Positions 1 through 10,124 of a DNA stretch of 64,000 bases are shown one piece after another (the first letter of the stretch is position 1; the number at the start of each line of letters is the position of its first letter). Origin of the DNA: Watersipora subatra. Its lineage: Eukaryota; Bryozoa; Gymnolaemata; Cheilostomatida; Watersiporidae. The notes beneath the pieces were generated by a model. The model saw only the letters and a list, made by a program, of their open reading frames with translations, did not search any database and had not been told where the DNA came from. The translations under genes were made by a program, and so were the position numbers. The stretch lies in assembly GCF_963576615.1 (NCBI RefSeq), contig NC_088717.1, positions 26,501,513 through 26,565,512 on the forward strand, in the 5' to 3' direction.

Positions 1-30
1 GAAATTACACATATATATTATATAGTCAAC

Positions 31-70
31 TTTCGCGAAATTGAATTTCGCGATTTTCAATTTCGCGAAA
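31..70. promoter_or_regulatory. Three TTTCGCGA boxes spaced 15 bp apart
   Basis: TTTCGCGAAA occurs at 31-40 and 61-70, and TTTCGCGATT at 46-55, so the starts are exactly 15 bp apart. Each box is close to the E2F/DP consensus (TTTSSCGC). They lie about 150-190 bp before the ATG at 217, and an AT-rich TATA-like run lies at 11-24. Regulation by E2F is inferred from motif similarity only. Confidence 0.45.
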
Positions 71-216
71 AGTCTTCTGATATTATGGATGATGCAGCTA
101 AATTTATCAAAACTCATTAATCATTTGATGAGGAGAATTGTATATAACCAGCAGAATTTTACTAAAACGATATCAGTTCTTCATTCAAACTCAGAGAATT
201 AACACACTACACAACT

Positions 217-1131
217 ATGGAGGATAATACTCAATCTGGAGTGATAAAACCTGGATCGAATAGTTCAGTGAAGATGACGAAAAAGAGAATTTCACCTGTA
301 ACTCTTTCTAACACGACTCCTCCAACGAAGAAGAAGAAATCCAACCAAATCGAAACGAATTTGGAGCAAAGGGCAAAAGATGTGGCAGACAAGTTAAGAA
401 CATTAAGTAAGGATACTTTAATGGAGGCAAAATCACTGCAGAAAATGACAGACCTTTCAGTAGGATTGATTATGGAGGTGACAAAAACGGAAGAAGCTCA
501 TTCGATCCATGGAGCGTGCTGTATCATTCACTTCAACTATGTGGAAAATGGGATTACTAAATCTACTGCTGTATTTGCTCCAAAACGATTTCTAGATGAA
601 TCGCTGTCTTATCCAAGTATTATGGTATATCTTGGATTAAAACCTAAGAGTAATGGACAGGGGAGTTACCATGACTTAAGACGAGTAACAGAAGGAACCT
701 CAACTCCCTTGGACATGAAACGCACTCTAGCCAATCTGAGATCAAAGAGACTTGAAAAACTTATACAACTTTTCGAGACTCGTCATCTCAAGGAGTTCAA
801 AGCACCATCTATTTTCTACTATCACAATGTTGGAACAAGTGAATACAAAGATGCTGAAGGCAAGGTGAATGTGGTACCAACTGTAGCATTTTCAACCAAA
901 GTTGATGGAGAGGAAGTTCAAGGAACTTTAACGATGCCTTCGAGATATGCCCTTTCGTTGAAAGAAAATTATCCGGGTATCATTATATACAAGGGACTAG
1001 TAACATCTCACAATACTCGCGAATACTACGATGTAGTAGTCATGGGACATGAAGAAGCAAGCAGATTTTACGAGAGTTCACAATGCAAAAAGGAATCTGC
1101 TATCATAGATATTTCCGATGACGATGAGTGA
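217..1131 (+). CDS. Intronless 304-aa protein with a duplicated domain and acidic SIM-like C-terminus
   Basis: I do not recognise the family. The first ATG of a single open frame starts a lysine-rich, low-complexity N-terminus (residues about 15-50, KKKK-type nuclear localisation signal). Two related domains follow, at roughly residues 84-160 and 194-272. In each, a strand pair leads to a P-(K/S)-R-(F/Y) motif and then a YPSIMVYLGL / YPGIIIYKGL core followed by a Y-(H/Y)-D turn, which indicates an internal duplication of a beta-rich fold. The protein ends IIDISDDDE, hydrophobics followed by acids, the pattern of a SUMO-interacting motif. It has no introns, and a polyadenylation signal follows at 1363. 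The lack of introns could mean a retrocopy, a transposon or virus-derived gene, or a simple host gene. A nuclear, nucleic-acid-related role is inference only. Confidence 0.7.
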   Translation: MEDNTQSGVIKPGSNSSVKMTKKRISPVTLSNTTPPTKKKKSNQIETNLEQRAKDVADKLRTLSKDTLMEAKSLQKMTDLSVGLIMEVTKTEEAHSIHGACCIIHFNYVENGITKSTAVFAPKRFLDESLSYPSIMVYLGLKPKSNGQGSYHDLRRVTEGTSTPLDMKRTLANLRSKRLEKLIQLFETRHLKEFKAPSIFYYHNVGTSEYKDAEGKVNVVPTVAFSTKVDGEEVQGTLTMPSRYALSLKENYPGIIIYKGLVTSHNTREYYDVVVMGHEEASRFYESSQCKKESAIIDISDDDE

Positions 1132-1362
1132 ATGATAAACAACTCGATACAAACTTCGTTATAAAGATTGTACATGAACATTTTCTTATGTATATATTCA
1201 ATGTTTCATTTATACTATATTATCTTTATTGTGTCCTATCTACTTGAACATTTTCATATATTTCAAGTTAAACATAAACTATTTTATTTTTATTGAAACA
1301 AAATGATGATGGAAATAATGAATAATACATATAAATATATCTTTTAAAGTGAATAATTTTGT

Positions 1363-1368
1363 AATAAA
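1363..1368 (+). terminator. AATAAA polyadenylation signal
   Basis: AATAAA lies 232 bp after the stop codon at 1131, in AT-rich sequence. It is the first canonical signal after the 304-residue gene. Confidence 0.45.
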
Positions 1369-1559
1369 ACTGATCTTTCATTCAACATATTAATTTCTCC
1401 AACAAATTTCAATCTTACATACAAAAAAATACAAAAAAAAACCGAAAATAAATTCCTTAAAATTCTTAACCATTCAAGAGCTTCAACATTACAAAATCAT
1501 CAAATCTTCAAAAAATAACTTTGTACATAAACACTTTCTCATATACATGTATATTCAAT

Positions 1560-1870
1560 GTTTCAAATATATAACAATCTCCGGAAAATCAACCCCTCGG
1601 TGTCCCAGATATTAACCCCCTCACTCATCCGGTAATCTCTCGCTCTCCTCGATAATCCGCGAGATCCACTCCGGAAAACCAACCAGCCCTCGATGTCCCA
1701 GATATTCACCCCCCCACTAATCCACCGATAATCCGCGACGATTCGGCCGACTAATCCGCAACGATTCCCCCGACTAATCCCGCGATAATCCACGTTTAAT
1801 CGGATGACTCATCCCCCACTAATCGGATGACTCATCCACAGATAATCCGCCGATTACGCCGGGAGCGGAT
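1560..1870. repeat. C-rich degenerate repeat with TAATCCGC words
   Basis: TAATCCGC/TAATCCAC-type words recur through this stretch, for example near 1730, 1755 and 1845, together with repeated ATGACTCATCC words near 1803-1833. The composition differs sharply from the AT-rich flanks. Open frames here are low-complexity and I call no gene. The words contain TGACTCA-like AP-1 cores, but that may be chance. Confidence 0.4.
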
Positions 1871-2040
1871 CCATACCCCCTCGAATTCAACCCCTTACTC
1901 TACACCACAATCTCCCCCCAAACCCCAACATCTCATTCAACTCCACGCAATTCAATCTACACCCCTAGCCAATTTAATTCGCAACCCCCTTTTTCTATCC
2001 CCCCGCTGGATCCGTCACTTTTTTGTGTAGATCTGCTCTC

Positions 2041-2600
2041 TACATACTACTGCCAGAGATCTTTATGAATGACTAGAATGAGGCTCATCAATGCTCAAGA
2101 TTTTTGTCAATTTCAATACACTATGTTTAATGACAAAAGTCTATGAAACGCATCCGGTGAGTGCAATTATCCTTTTAGGAATATAAATTGTACCTGTCTT
2201 TGCTTGTGGTGGACTTACTTTTACACAATAAATAAGGAGTAGTTAGTCTGCTCTTATTCTTCTCCCTTTTCATGAGAACTTGTTAACATCATCAAAGATC
2301 TCTCTTATGATGCTGTGGTGACCGATCGACGAGACCAGAGCCGGGTCAAAAAGAGAAGCCGACCCTGAAGCAACCGACGCCATGACAGGGCCATGCCTCA
2401 ACTCGGCAGACAACACGGCTCCAGGTAACACTTTCGATCAGCCAAAGGTTAGCTGCCGAATCGACCTTGCTACTGAGGGCGGAACTAAGCAGTCATAAAG
2501 AGCTGTAAGAGCTGCCGCAGGAGTGACCAACAGCAAAACGCCTGGAAGTCTCTCATTGTGCAGTTTACTGGATGTTCATTGCATCTTGAACTGTACTCTT
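2041..2600 (+). other. Possible LTR and leader remnant
   Basis: A TATA-like stretch (about 2180) and AATAAA (about 2230) lie before a GC-rich segment (2320-2560) containing GTGACCGATCGACGAGACC, which resembles the leader after the LTR in some retroelements. I see no matching second LTR or pol gene. A SINE-like or unclassified repeat is equally possible. Confidence 0.2.
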
Positions 2601-2611
2601 ATATATATATA

Positions 2612-2660
2612 CTAGTTGTGCTACCCAGCGTTGCCAGGGTATTAAAAATCAGCTTATAAA
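2612..2660 (-). mobile_element. Helitron 3' terminus
   Basis: On the minus strand, a hairpin-forming stretch (CCCTGGCAACGCTGGGT) is followed by eight to ten bases and then CTAG next to a T. This is the classic Helitron 3' end. The same motif recurs at 62300 and, decayed, at 61264. I could not find the matching 5' TC end, so the length is unknown. Confidence 0.5.
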
Positions 2661-3150
2661 CAAGAAGTAATGAGAGTTGCCTGCCACTTTCATTTCCATG
2701 GAAACAGCTAAATAATAAATAGTTATTTCTAATAATAATAAATATATAATAAATAGATATTTCTCATCATATATAAAATATTTACATCTAGCTGTCTCCG
2801 CTTATATTTTTTGGTTTTTAATAAGTACTTGGCAGCATTAGTAACAGAACGCTACCTGACAGCAGTCATGCATCTGACTTGTTATTATAGCGCATGAGAT
2901 GTGCTGACATGTAGAAAGAAACAGGCTCTAAAATTGATGAGGAAGCTTGCAAAACACTTTAAATATTTTTGGCAGTAAAAAAGTTAATGAAGGAAGTTAT
3001 TATACATTTCATTTGCATTGCTCTATTTTTAGATGTAAAATAAAGTATGGAAAGAGTATGCTTCTCTATTGTCAAATAACCTTATTGATAAGACAACTCT
3101 AACAAAATTTAACACACGGTTGGTGCAATAGGTTCAATTCAACTATATAG

Positions 3151-3156
3151 TTTATT
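3151..3156 (-). terminator. AATAAA polyadenylation signal (minus strand)
   Basis: The plus strand reads TTTATT, which is AATAAA on the minus strand, 42 bp after the stop codon of the membrane-protein gene. Confidence 0.5.
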
Positions 3157-3197
3157 TACAAACAAACAAAAATAACATATATGTAAAATAATACTTT

Positions 3198-5069
3198 CTA
3201 ACAAACATTCGGTTTAAAACAACCAAAGAACAATTTTTGGAGTCGACCACCATTTTGTGGTGGGGAAACCTCAATATTGCCAATGTCCATGTCCGATGTA
3301 ATATATTTGGTTTGAGGGTGATCAGCTTCCTGGCTACAAGAAGGCAAGATGTTGCTATCATCAATAACTGTCACGCGAGCTTCGAGGTCAAGGCTTGAGT
3401 TGTCTTGTTCGAATGTAACATATTTGGTTTGAGGGTGATCAGCTTCTTGGATACAAGAAGGCAAGATGTTGCTATCGTCAATAACTGTCACGCGAGCTTC
3501 AAGGTCAAGGCTTGAGTTGTCTTGTTGTGATTGTTCAATCTTTTCCAACTTCATTTGAGGCCTCAATTTTATTGCAAAGCCTTTCCTGTTACCCTGACCT
3601 TTCTTTTTGATAAGGTATTTCTTTTTTCTTTGCTGTTTGGGTTTACCTCTGGGAGCTGTAGAAGCTTTAGCCTTTGTACCCGGGATGTTAAAGAATCTGT
3701 AAATATAATGGTGGAGTAATTAATGATTGTCTGTCAATCAGCACAAACTAGTTATGGTACATTTTACTTTAGATGAGAAGAACAGACTCTATCACTGCTG
3801 CTGTCATCATTAATAGGCATAGTATTAAATACAGCCCTGAATTATGATAGAGAAGATATGGTAAGATTACACTGCTCTGACAATGCTGGAGTTGTACTTC
3901 TCACATCACACGCATTATAATTAGTGTTATCAACCAGAGGAAATAACTTTAGGTGAAGCTGTTGTGTTGTGCACAACGAAAAACTAGCTGCTCTGCATAA
4001 GTTAAATTCTATCCGATCATAGACAAGCCTGTGTTCTTACAGAAAGTAAACTATTTACTATAATACAGTTAAGTGTATTCACACGCAGGGTACAGGTACA
4101 ATTTGTATTATTTTAATTGGTAATTGTAATTATAATAGATATTAGCTGACTTACAGTATCTTCTCAATCAGTGGGACGATGATAATAGCTATCGTAAGAG
4201 CTACACCATTTCTCTCAATATAATCACGAACTATCGGTATGATCACTTGAATCAGCATGTGATCGCATGACAGAATCACAAAACAAACAAGAAGAGCCTG
4301 AATAAACATGTTTACTGTTACAAGTTTGTTCAGCAAGTGAAATCTGATTGTTTACGTAATGCTGCTTCATGGTTTTGATTGTTAGGGTAAGGATAGGTGG
4401 TTGCATTTGAATTGGTGGGAACGTTTCGAAGCAAATTACTGTAAATCCATTAGAAGGAATTAAATTTTGAATGATTTTTTTTCAATGAGAACAAACACTT
4501 CCTTATATGCTAGTATAAAGAACACATAAAACATATGTAGACTCATACATCATATAACATAGATACCATCATATAACATAGATACATACATCATATGAGA
4601 TAGATGCATACATCATATAACATCGATATTTGCATCATACGACATAGATGCATACATCACATGACATAGATGCATACATCATATGACATAGATACCATCA
4701 TATGACAGATACATGCATCATATGACATAGATATATACATCATATGATATACATGTAGATACATCATATGACATAGATGCATACATCATATGATATAGAT
4801 ACCATTATTTGATACAGATGCATGCATCATATGACATAGATATCATCATATGACATAGGTATGTACATCATGACATAAATGCATACATCATATAACATAG
4901 ATGCATGCATCACATGACGTAGATACATGCATCATATGACATTGATACCATCATATGATATAGATGAATACATCGTATGACATAGATACCACCATACGAC
5001 ATACACAAAGGTAAAAAGGATAAAACAGAGAAAGTGTAAGGCAAAACTCACCCAGAAAACACCCACCAT
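3198..5069 (-). CDS. Small two-helix membrane protein, three-exon model, duplicated tail
   Basis: The coding exons read on the minus strand are 5069-5052, 4297-4155 and 3696-3198. Donors (GTGAGT, GTAAGT) and acceptors (TTTATTCAG, ATTTACAG) are good, and the phases join to give 219 residues. The start ATG sits in a GGAATGG context. Residues about 1-20 and 38-55 are hydrophobic helices separated by a charged turn containing RDYIERNG. A strongly basic segment (KQQRKKK, about residues 70-90) follows, then a 42-residue unit present twice in tandem (core ARVTVIDDSNILPS). A polyadenylation signal lies at 3156-3151. I do not recognise the family. The topology suggests an ER or plasma-membrane hairpin with a cytosolic tail. 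A separate minus-strand ATG exon at 6171-6112, ending at a good donor, could be an alternative 5' exon, but its phase does not fit directly. Confidence 0.55.
4545..5000. repeat. Degenerate ~24-bp minisatellite (catcatatgacatagatac)
   Basis: Words such as CATCATATGACATAGAT and ATGCATACAT repeat with drift over about 450 bp. They lie in the first intron of the membrane-protein gene. Confidence 0.8.
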
Positions 5070-5075
5070 TCCAGC

Positions 5076-6720
5076 TATTCACATATTGTGTAATGGACTA
5101 CATTGAATGAAAAGCATGGTTACACTGACCTTCAAGGAGCTATCCATGCACATTCAAGGAGTTTACAACAATGATAACATTGGACATGGCAAGAGATTAT
5201 ATCTTCGATTATTACTACTTCCTGTTCCGGTATGGATACTCTTCGGTCAGATTTATGCATACATACATACTTCTTACATTTTCATGATTTCAGTGAAGCC
5301 TTGAATCAAGTCTTTTGGCTTGGGGAGGCTTTCTAAAGGTTTTGTAAAATCCTCTTCTAGAGAAGGCAAGACAACTCCATGAAAGATCTATGCTGGAGCT
5401 AATGAATGAGGGCCTGCAAGAGATGGATTCGCCTATAACTTCTGTTCAGTATTTCACCTGCCCAAATGCTTTCCATAAACATTAGTGTATGGAGGTATGA
5501 TTCAACTGCTGCTTTACGTGAGCATGGCCGAACAGGTATCTCACTGCCTGTCAAACAAAGTCACTTCACTGACTTGGCCCTCACCCCTCTTCAAATACAA
5601 AAAAGGAATGGTAGCAGCCTAATCAGTTGTTCCTCGACTTTATCAAGCTGATCATCAGAGCAAAAGAGTGTTTACACGTGTTTCATATCTTCACCAGCAT
5701 AAGCATATAATACTACTAGCAAGACTTTACAACAATAGCCGGAGCGATGCTGAAGGAGGATTATTTTCATAGCTTTAGCGAGACTCGACTGACTGTATTA
5801 TTTTCTGGTAGTTAGAACAATCAGAAATTTCTTTGAGTACCCTGGAATTTGGTTCAGAACTAAGAAACAATTACCACAACCTGAAGAATTAAAAGCTGCT
5901 AAATTGCTGATACAAGGTGCGGACCACATTAGTCGCAAAGCAGCAACATAAACTAACAAAACGTAAAAGTAAAACAAATAATAAATATAGAAGGCATGAC
6001 CAACTGCATCGCTCCTTTATTGAAAGTGTAAGCTAGTAGCCTCAAATCAGAGTTGTTCTTTCTAAAATAAAGTCGGATTAACCAACAGCACAAGGAGTTA
6101 TCTTACCTTACTTGATATAAGCAGTTACCAACCACCTCTTCTTGCAAATTTTTGAAGCAACAATGATCCATCTTTGCAATAAACAAACTTAGTTAAATAA
6201 TAGATCTGACGAAAAATTCAAGCAAGGTAGTTCAAGACCAGCTTAACTTTTTCTCATAAAATATATCTAACAATCTACATGTGTTTGATCAACTACCTAC
6301 GATAGAGAGAGCAAGAGGGGAATGGAGAAAAACAAAGTTTTCCCTATAAAAATACTTTTTTCTTTTTAAAAGCAGTAAATTACTAGAAAAGATATATAAA
6401 ATTTAAAATTAGATTGGACATAGCAGCAGTGATTTACTAGTAAGTAATGAACAAGGAACATAACAGCAGCCAGTAAAGGTATGTTTGTAGATCGTACATC
6501 AAATATTCCATATTTATGGTCAGTTTATCATATAAATCATAGTATCACTTGACTTGCACCTCCTGAGCGCTACTTCATCTTGGCCATCCGCATGGGTGAA
6601 CAACTCCTGCACATGTTATTTGGTATAATTGCTGAGAACTCTATGGGTTTAAAGTCATCTAGTCTGTGACTACGAACATAATGATAATAATCATGTAGTA
6701 AGCTACTGCTGTAGAGCAGT
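5076..6720. other. No confident gene; weak coding-like scraps
   Basis: Plus-strand scraps at 5143-5238 (GKRLYLRLLLLPVP) and 5830-5950 read like short coding pieces, but they have no consistent frame. The 5190-5240 piece faintly recalls the Helitron helicase motif around YLRLLL. I see no complete gene here. Confidence 0.3.
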
Positions 6721-6724
6721 AGAG

Positions 6725-7409
6725 CTACTTTAATTTGGTATAATTGAGGAGAATTCTAGTAGAGTTAGTAGTAGAGTTACTATTATAGAGACATAGAGCT
6801 ACTTTATAGAGAAGTAGAGTTCCTATTATAGAGACATAGAGCTACTTTATAGAGAAGTAGAGTTCCTATAATAGAGACATAGAGTTACTATTATAGAGAC
6901 ATAGAGTCCCAAGTATAGAGACATAGAGTTACTATCATAGAGACACAGAGTTACTATTATAGACTAGTAGAGTTCCTATTATAGAGACATAGAGTCCCTA
7001 GCATAGAGACATAGAGTTACTATTATAGAGAAGTAGAGTTCCAATTATAGAGACATAGAGTTACTATTATAGAGACATAGAGCTACTTTATAGAGAAGTA
7101 GAGTTCCTTTTATAGAGACATAGAGCTACTTTATAGAGAAGTAGAGTTCTTATAATAGAGACATAGAGTTACTATTACAGAGACATAGAGTCCCTAGTAT
7201 AGAGACATAGAGTTACTATTATAGAGAAGTAGAGTTCCTATTATAGAGACATAGAGTTACTATTATAGAGACATAGAGTTACTATTATAGAGACATAGAG
7301 TTCCTATTATAGAGACATAGAATTATTAGTATAGAGACATAGAGTTCCTATTATAGAGACACAGAGTTACTATTATAGACTAGTAGAGTTCCTATTATAG
7401 AGACATAGA
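6725..7409. repeat. 22-bp minisatellite (agagacatagagttactattat), block 1
   Basis: About thirty copies of a roughly 22-bp unit with recurrent variants (ACATAGAG/AAGTAGAG; TTACTATTAT/TTCCTATTAT/CTACTTTAT). The array resumes at 8391-8678 and 9962-10110, so it is one array of about 1.1 kb interrupted by two transposons. Confidence 0.9.
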
Positions 7410-7417
7410 GTCCCTAG

Positions 7418-8382
7418 TAGTGCTGGGACGATATTACGATATTTCGGTATATCGTCGATATCACTTTCTGATACCGACCGTACCGAGTGCTTTCTGCCCA
7501 TATCGAAATATCGGATACCGTCGATATTGGACGATATCGACGATAATATAGATCCATCGGTTTTTTGACGTCATCGCATTGTTTGCAAACGCGCTCGGGC
7601 ACGAAAAGGCCGCCATCTTTGTAGAAAGCTATCGTCATTCTCTTAATTAATAGTATGTTAGTTAGTAATGTTTAATTTTGCTGATAACAAAATAACAAAA
7701 AGCCTCTATTTTCAGGCATATTATCAAATAAAATGAAACCTGTGAAAGTATCTTGAATGCAAGATAGTAGTGAACAATTCATGTTTAGTTTGAGATTATT
7801 AGTGTAAAAATTAAAAGAAAATTTACATGAGATGATGACTTCAAATAAATAATGCAGGATAACTTTTACAAAAATAAATTGATTGATACTATATACAAGA
7901 GTTCAGGTTTGAAGAATAGGTCTTCTATGAGTATTGATTGTAGCAAGATTAATTGTTATTAATAATTTGATGACTATAATATGGTCTGTACCATCTGACT
8001 GTGTAAGTATCGTTGATGTTTTCATGATAAATGGTATTTTTGATGTTGTTTTGATACTACAATAAAAAATTTGCAAACAAAAGCATAACAAACATAATTA
8101 ATTGCAGAAGCTTTGTGTTTTTAACGATAGAAGTTCTCCATAAAGATGGCGGACAACGATAGAAAGACGTCACGAAAAACGAAGGATATTCCTCTCTACC
8201 TATTTGAAACCAGATTCTGCAGAGAATTATACCGGTATACAGATTCATTAGGGAGTTGTTCTTCCATGGCATTTTCTTGACAGACAAGACAACTCCGAAT
8301 AACATAACCGATATTTCGATATATCGGTTGACTACGCCATCATATCGTATCAAAACGCATTTTTGATATCGTCCCAGCACTA
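7418..8382. mobile_element. Non-autonomous hAT element, intact TIRs and 8-bp TSD
   Basis: Terminal inverted repeats TAGTGCTGGGACGATAT at 7418 and its complement ending at 8382 are flanked by a perfect 8-bp direct repeat, GTCCCTAG (7410-7417 and 8383-8390). This is the hAT signature. The 965-bp element has no transposase. Near each end are inverted GCCGCCATCTTTG / AAAGATGGCGG words (about 7608 and 8142). A decayed, internally deleted relative lies at 48415-48665. Confidence 0.88.
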
Positions 8383-8390
8383 GTCCCTAG

Positions 8391-8678
8391 TATAGAGACA
8401 TAGAGTTACTATTATAGAGGAGTAGAGTTCCTATTATAGAGACATAGAGTTACTATTATAGAGACATAGAGCTACTTTATAAAGAAGTAGAGTTCCTATT
8501 ATAGAGACATAGAGCTACTTTATAGAGAAGTAGAGTTCCTTTAATAGAGACATAGAGTTACTATTATAGAGACAAAGAGTTACTATTATAAAGACATAGA
8601 GTTACTATTATAGAGACATAGAGTTACTATTATAGAGTAGTAGAGTTTAGTAGTAGTTTAGTAGTAGAGTTACTATTA
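8391..8678. repeat. 22-bp minisatellite, block 2
   Basis: Continuation of the 6725 array between the hAT element and the Tigger-type element. The units are the same 22-bp type. Confidence 0.88.
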
Positions 8679-9961
8679 CAGTCATACTTCGACTTACGAG
8701 CTTAATGCGTTCCGAGACTGAGCTTGTATGTCAATTTACTCGCATGTTGGTGCAATTTATTTATATATACAATTAAATATATATTAATTGGTTTCTATAC
8801 TCTAAAAAATGCAAATAAAACACTCAAAACAAGATATTGTAACAGAAAAAAATATGTTGGTTATTGTCCTAACTTTCCACGTGCTTTCAAAAGGCAACAA
8901 ATAAAAAACAATGCAAGGAAATGTGATTAATTAAAATGTAAAATTAAATACATACAGTAGCAGCTAACGCTAGCATTTGCCAGGGAGGGAGATATAAGTG
9001 TTATTCTTCATTACAACAGTTGAATTTGATAAATTTGGATTTCATCAAAGTCTTAAAAACAAACTTAAAAGCAAACCTAAAAGCAAACTTTCATTTTTTG
9101 TAATTAAAATTTCTTCGGCGTTCATAGTTGGAAGTTAGTTTCTCGCTGGTTTGCTAATTTTTCCTTTGTTTCGCTTTCACGACTAGCTGGCCGTTTTAAG
9201 ATAAACCTATCTAAGGACGTTTGCCTTTGTCGCCCTTTCAACGTGTTGCGATTAGTACAAACACTGGTGTCATCACAAAGGGTTATTGCACGACCACTAG
9301 CCAACTTGTCCGAAAGTCTATTTTTATAGATAGCACCGGCCTTTTCACAGAGGCTTTTTCGCCTTTTAACCACCGGCCTTTTCGCCTTTATTGAAACATC
9401 GTTTCAGTTACGCTGCCACCGGCCAATTGTTTATCTTTTATTTAATGCCTGAGCAGTCTCTCCATCAGCGGTCGTGAAGATCGCTGCGTCGTTTAGAAAC
9501 TATAGTTAGTCCTTTTGCAAACTAAATGCCCTGAATATAACCCTTCGGTTTGATAATTGTAGACGTATTTCTGTCATATCGCTGAGATAGATCAACCACG
9601 CATACACATTTCGCATATTTTACAATAATTTTCCGTTTAATATCAATTGTTATCATTTGCTTTTTCTTTCCATTGTCTTTCATTTTACTGGCAAACTTTC
9701 GGTCTAAACACCGTACTTTTAATTCACATAATTCTGCACTGCAAATTGCGCACAGAAAACACTGTACAAAAGTATAACCTGAGTAGTTGAAAAATACAGA
9801 GTGATGCTGTTCTCATAAAACACCTCTGGCATACTTTGCAACTGACTCAAGTGCTCGTATCTCAAACATTGTTTGTATGTTAGTGCTAAAACTTGCTTAA
9901 AAGCTGGCTCGTATCTAAAGTTTCTCGTACGTTAGAGCACTCGTAAGTTGAAGTATTACTG
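8679..9961. mobile_element. Tigger/pogo-type DNA transposon, internally deleted
   Basis: The inverted ends begin CAGTCATACTTCGACTTACG (8679) and finish CTTACGAG-type sequence to TTACTG at 9961, flanked by TA (8677-8678 and 9962-9963). CAG-CATAC-TCG ends and a TA duplication are typical of Tigger/pogo elements. The 1283-bp body keeps only a transposase C-terminus on the minus strand (9122-9373). Confidence 0.75.
9122..9373 (-). pseudogene. Tigger-like transposase C-terminal remnant with PCNA-box-like motif
   Basis: The frame reads through a basic region to RQRQTSLDRFILKRPA near the C-terminus. QTSLDRFI resembles a PCNA-interacting peptide (Q-x-x-L-x-x-F), a feature described for pogo-family transposases. 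No DDE catalytic core is left, so it is a fragment. Its position inside an element with Tigger-like ends supports the assignment. The upstream part of the frame, before about residue 25, cannot be verified. Confidence 0.5.
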
Positions 9962-10110
9962 TATAGAGAAGAAGAGCTACTATTATAGAGAAGTAGAGTT
10001 CCTATTATAGAGTAGTAGAGTTACTATTATAGACGAGTAGAGCTCCTATTATAGAGACATACAGTTAATATTATAGAAAAGTAGAGTTCTTATTATAGAG
10101 AAGTATAGAT
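9962..10110. repeat. 22-bp minisatellite, block 3
   Basis: The last piece of the 22-bp array, directly after the right end of the Tigger-type element and running up to the UPF0462 exon at 10125. Confidence 0.85.
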
Positions 10111-10124
10111 ACTGCAGAACTCAC

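Noticed and set aside
5143..5238. Helitron helicase-like scrap (GKRLYLRLLLLPVP)
   Set aside because: Only about 14 residues resemble the YLRLLL region, and the adjacent sequence does not continue the motif in any frame.
6520..6605. Possible minus-strand exon (ELFTHADGQDEVALRRCK)
   Set aside because: It has an acceptor-like and a weak donor-like border but no homology, and it does not match the expected UPF0462 C-terminus.
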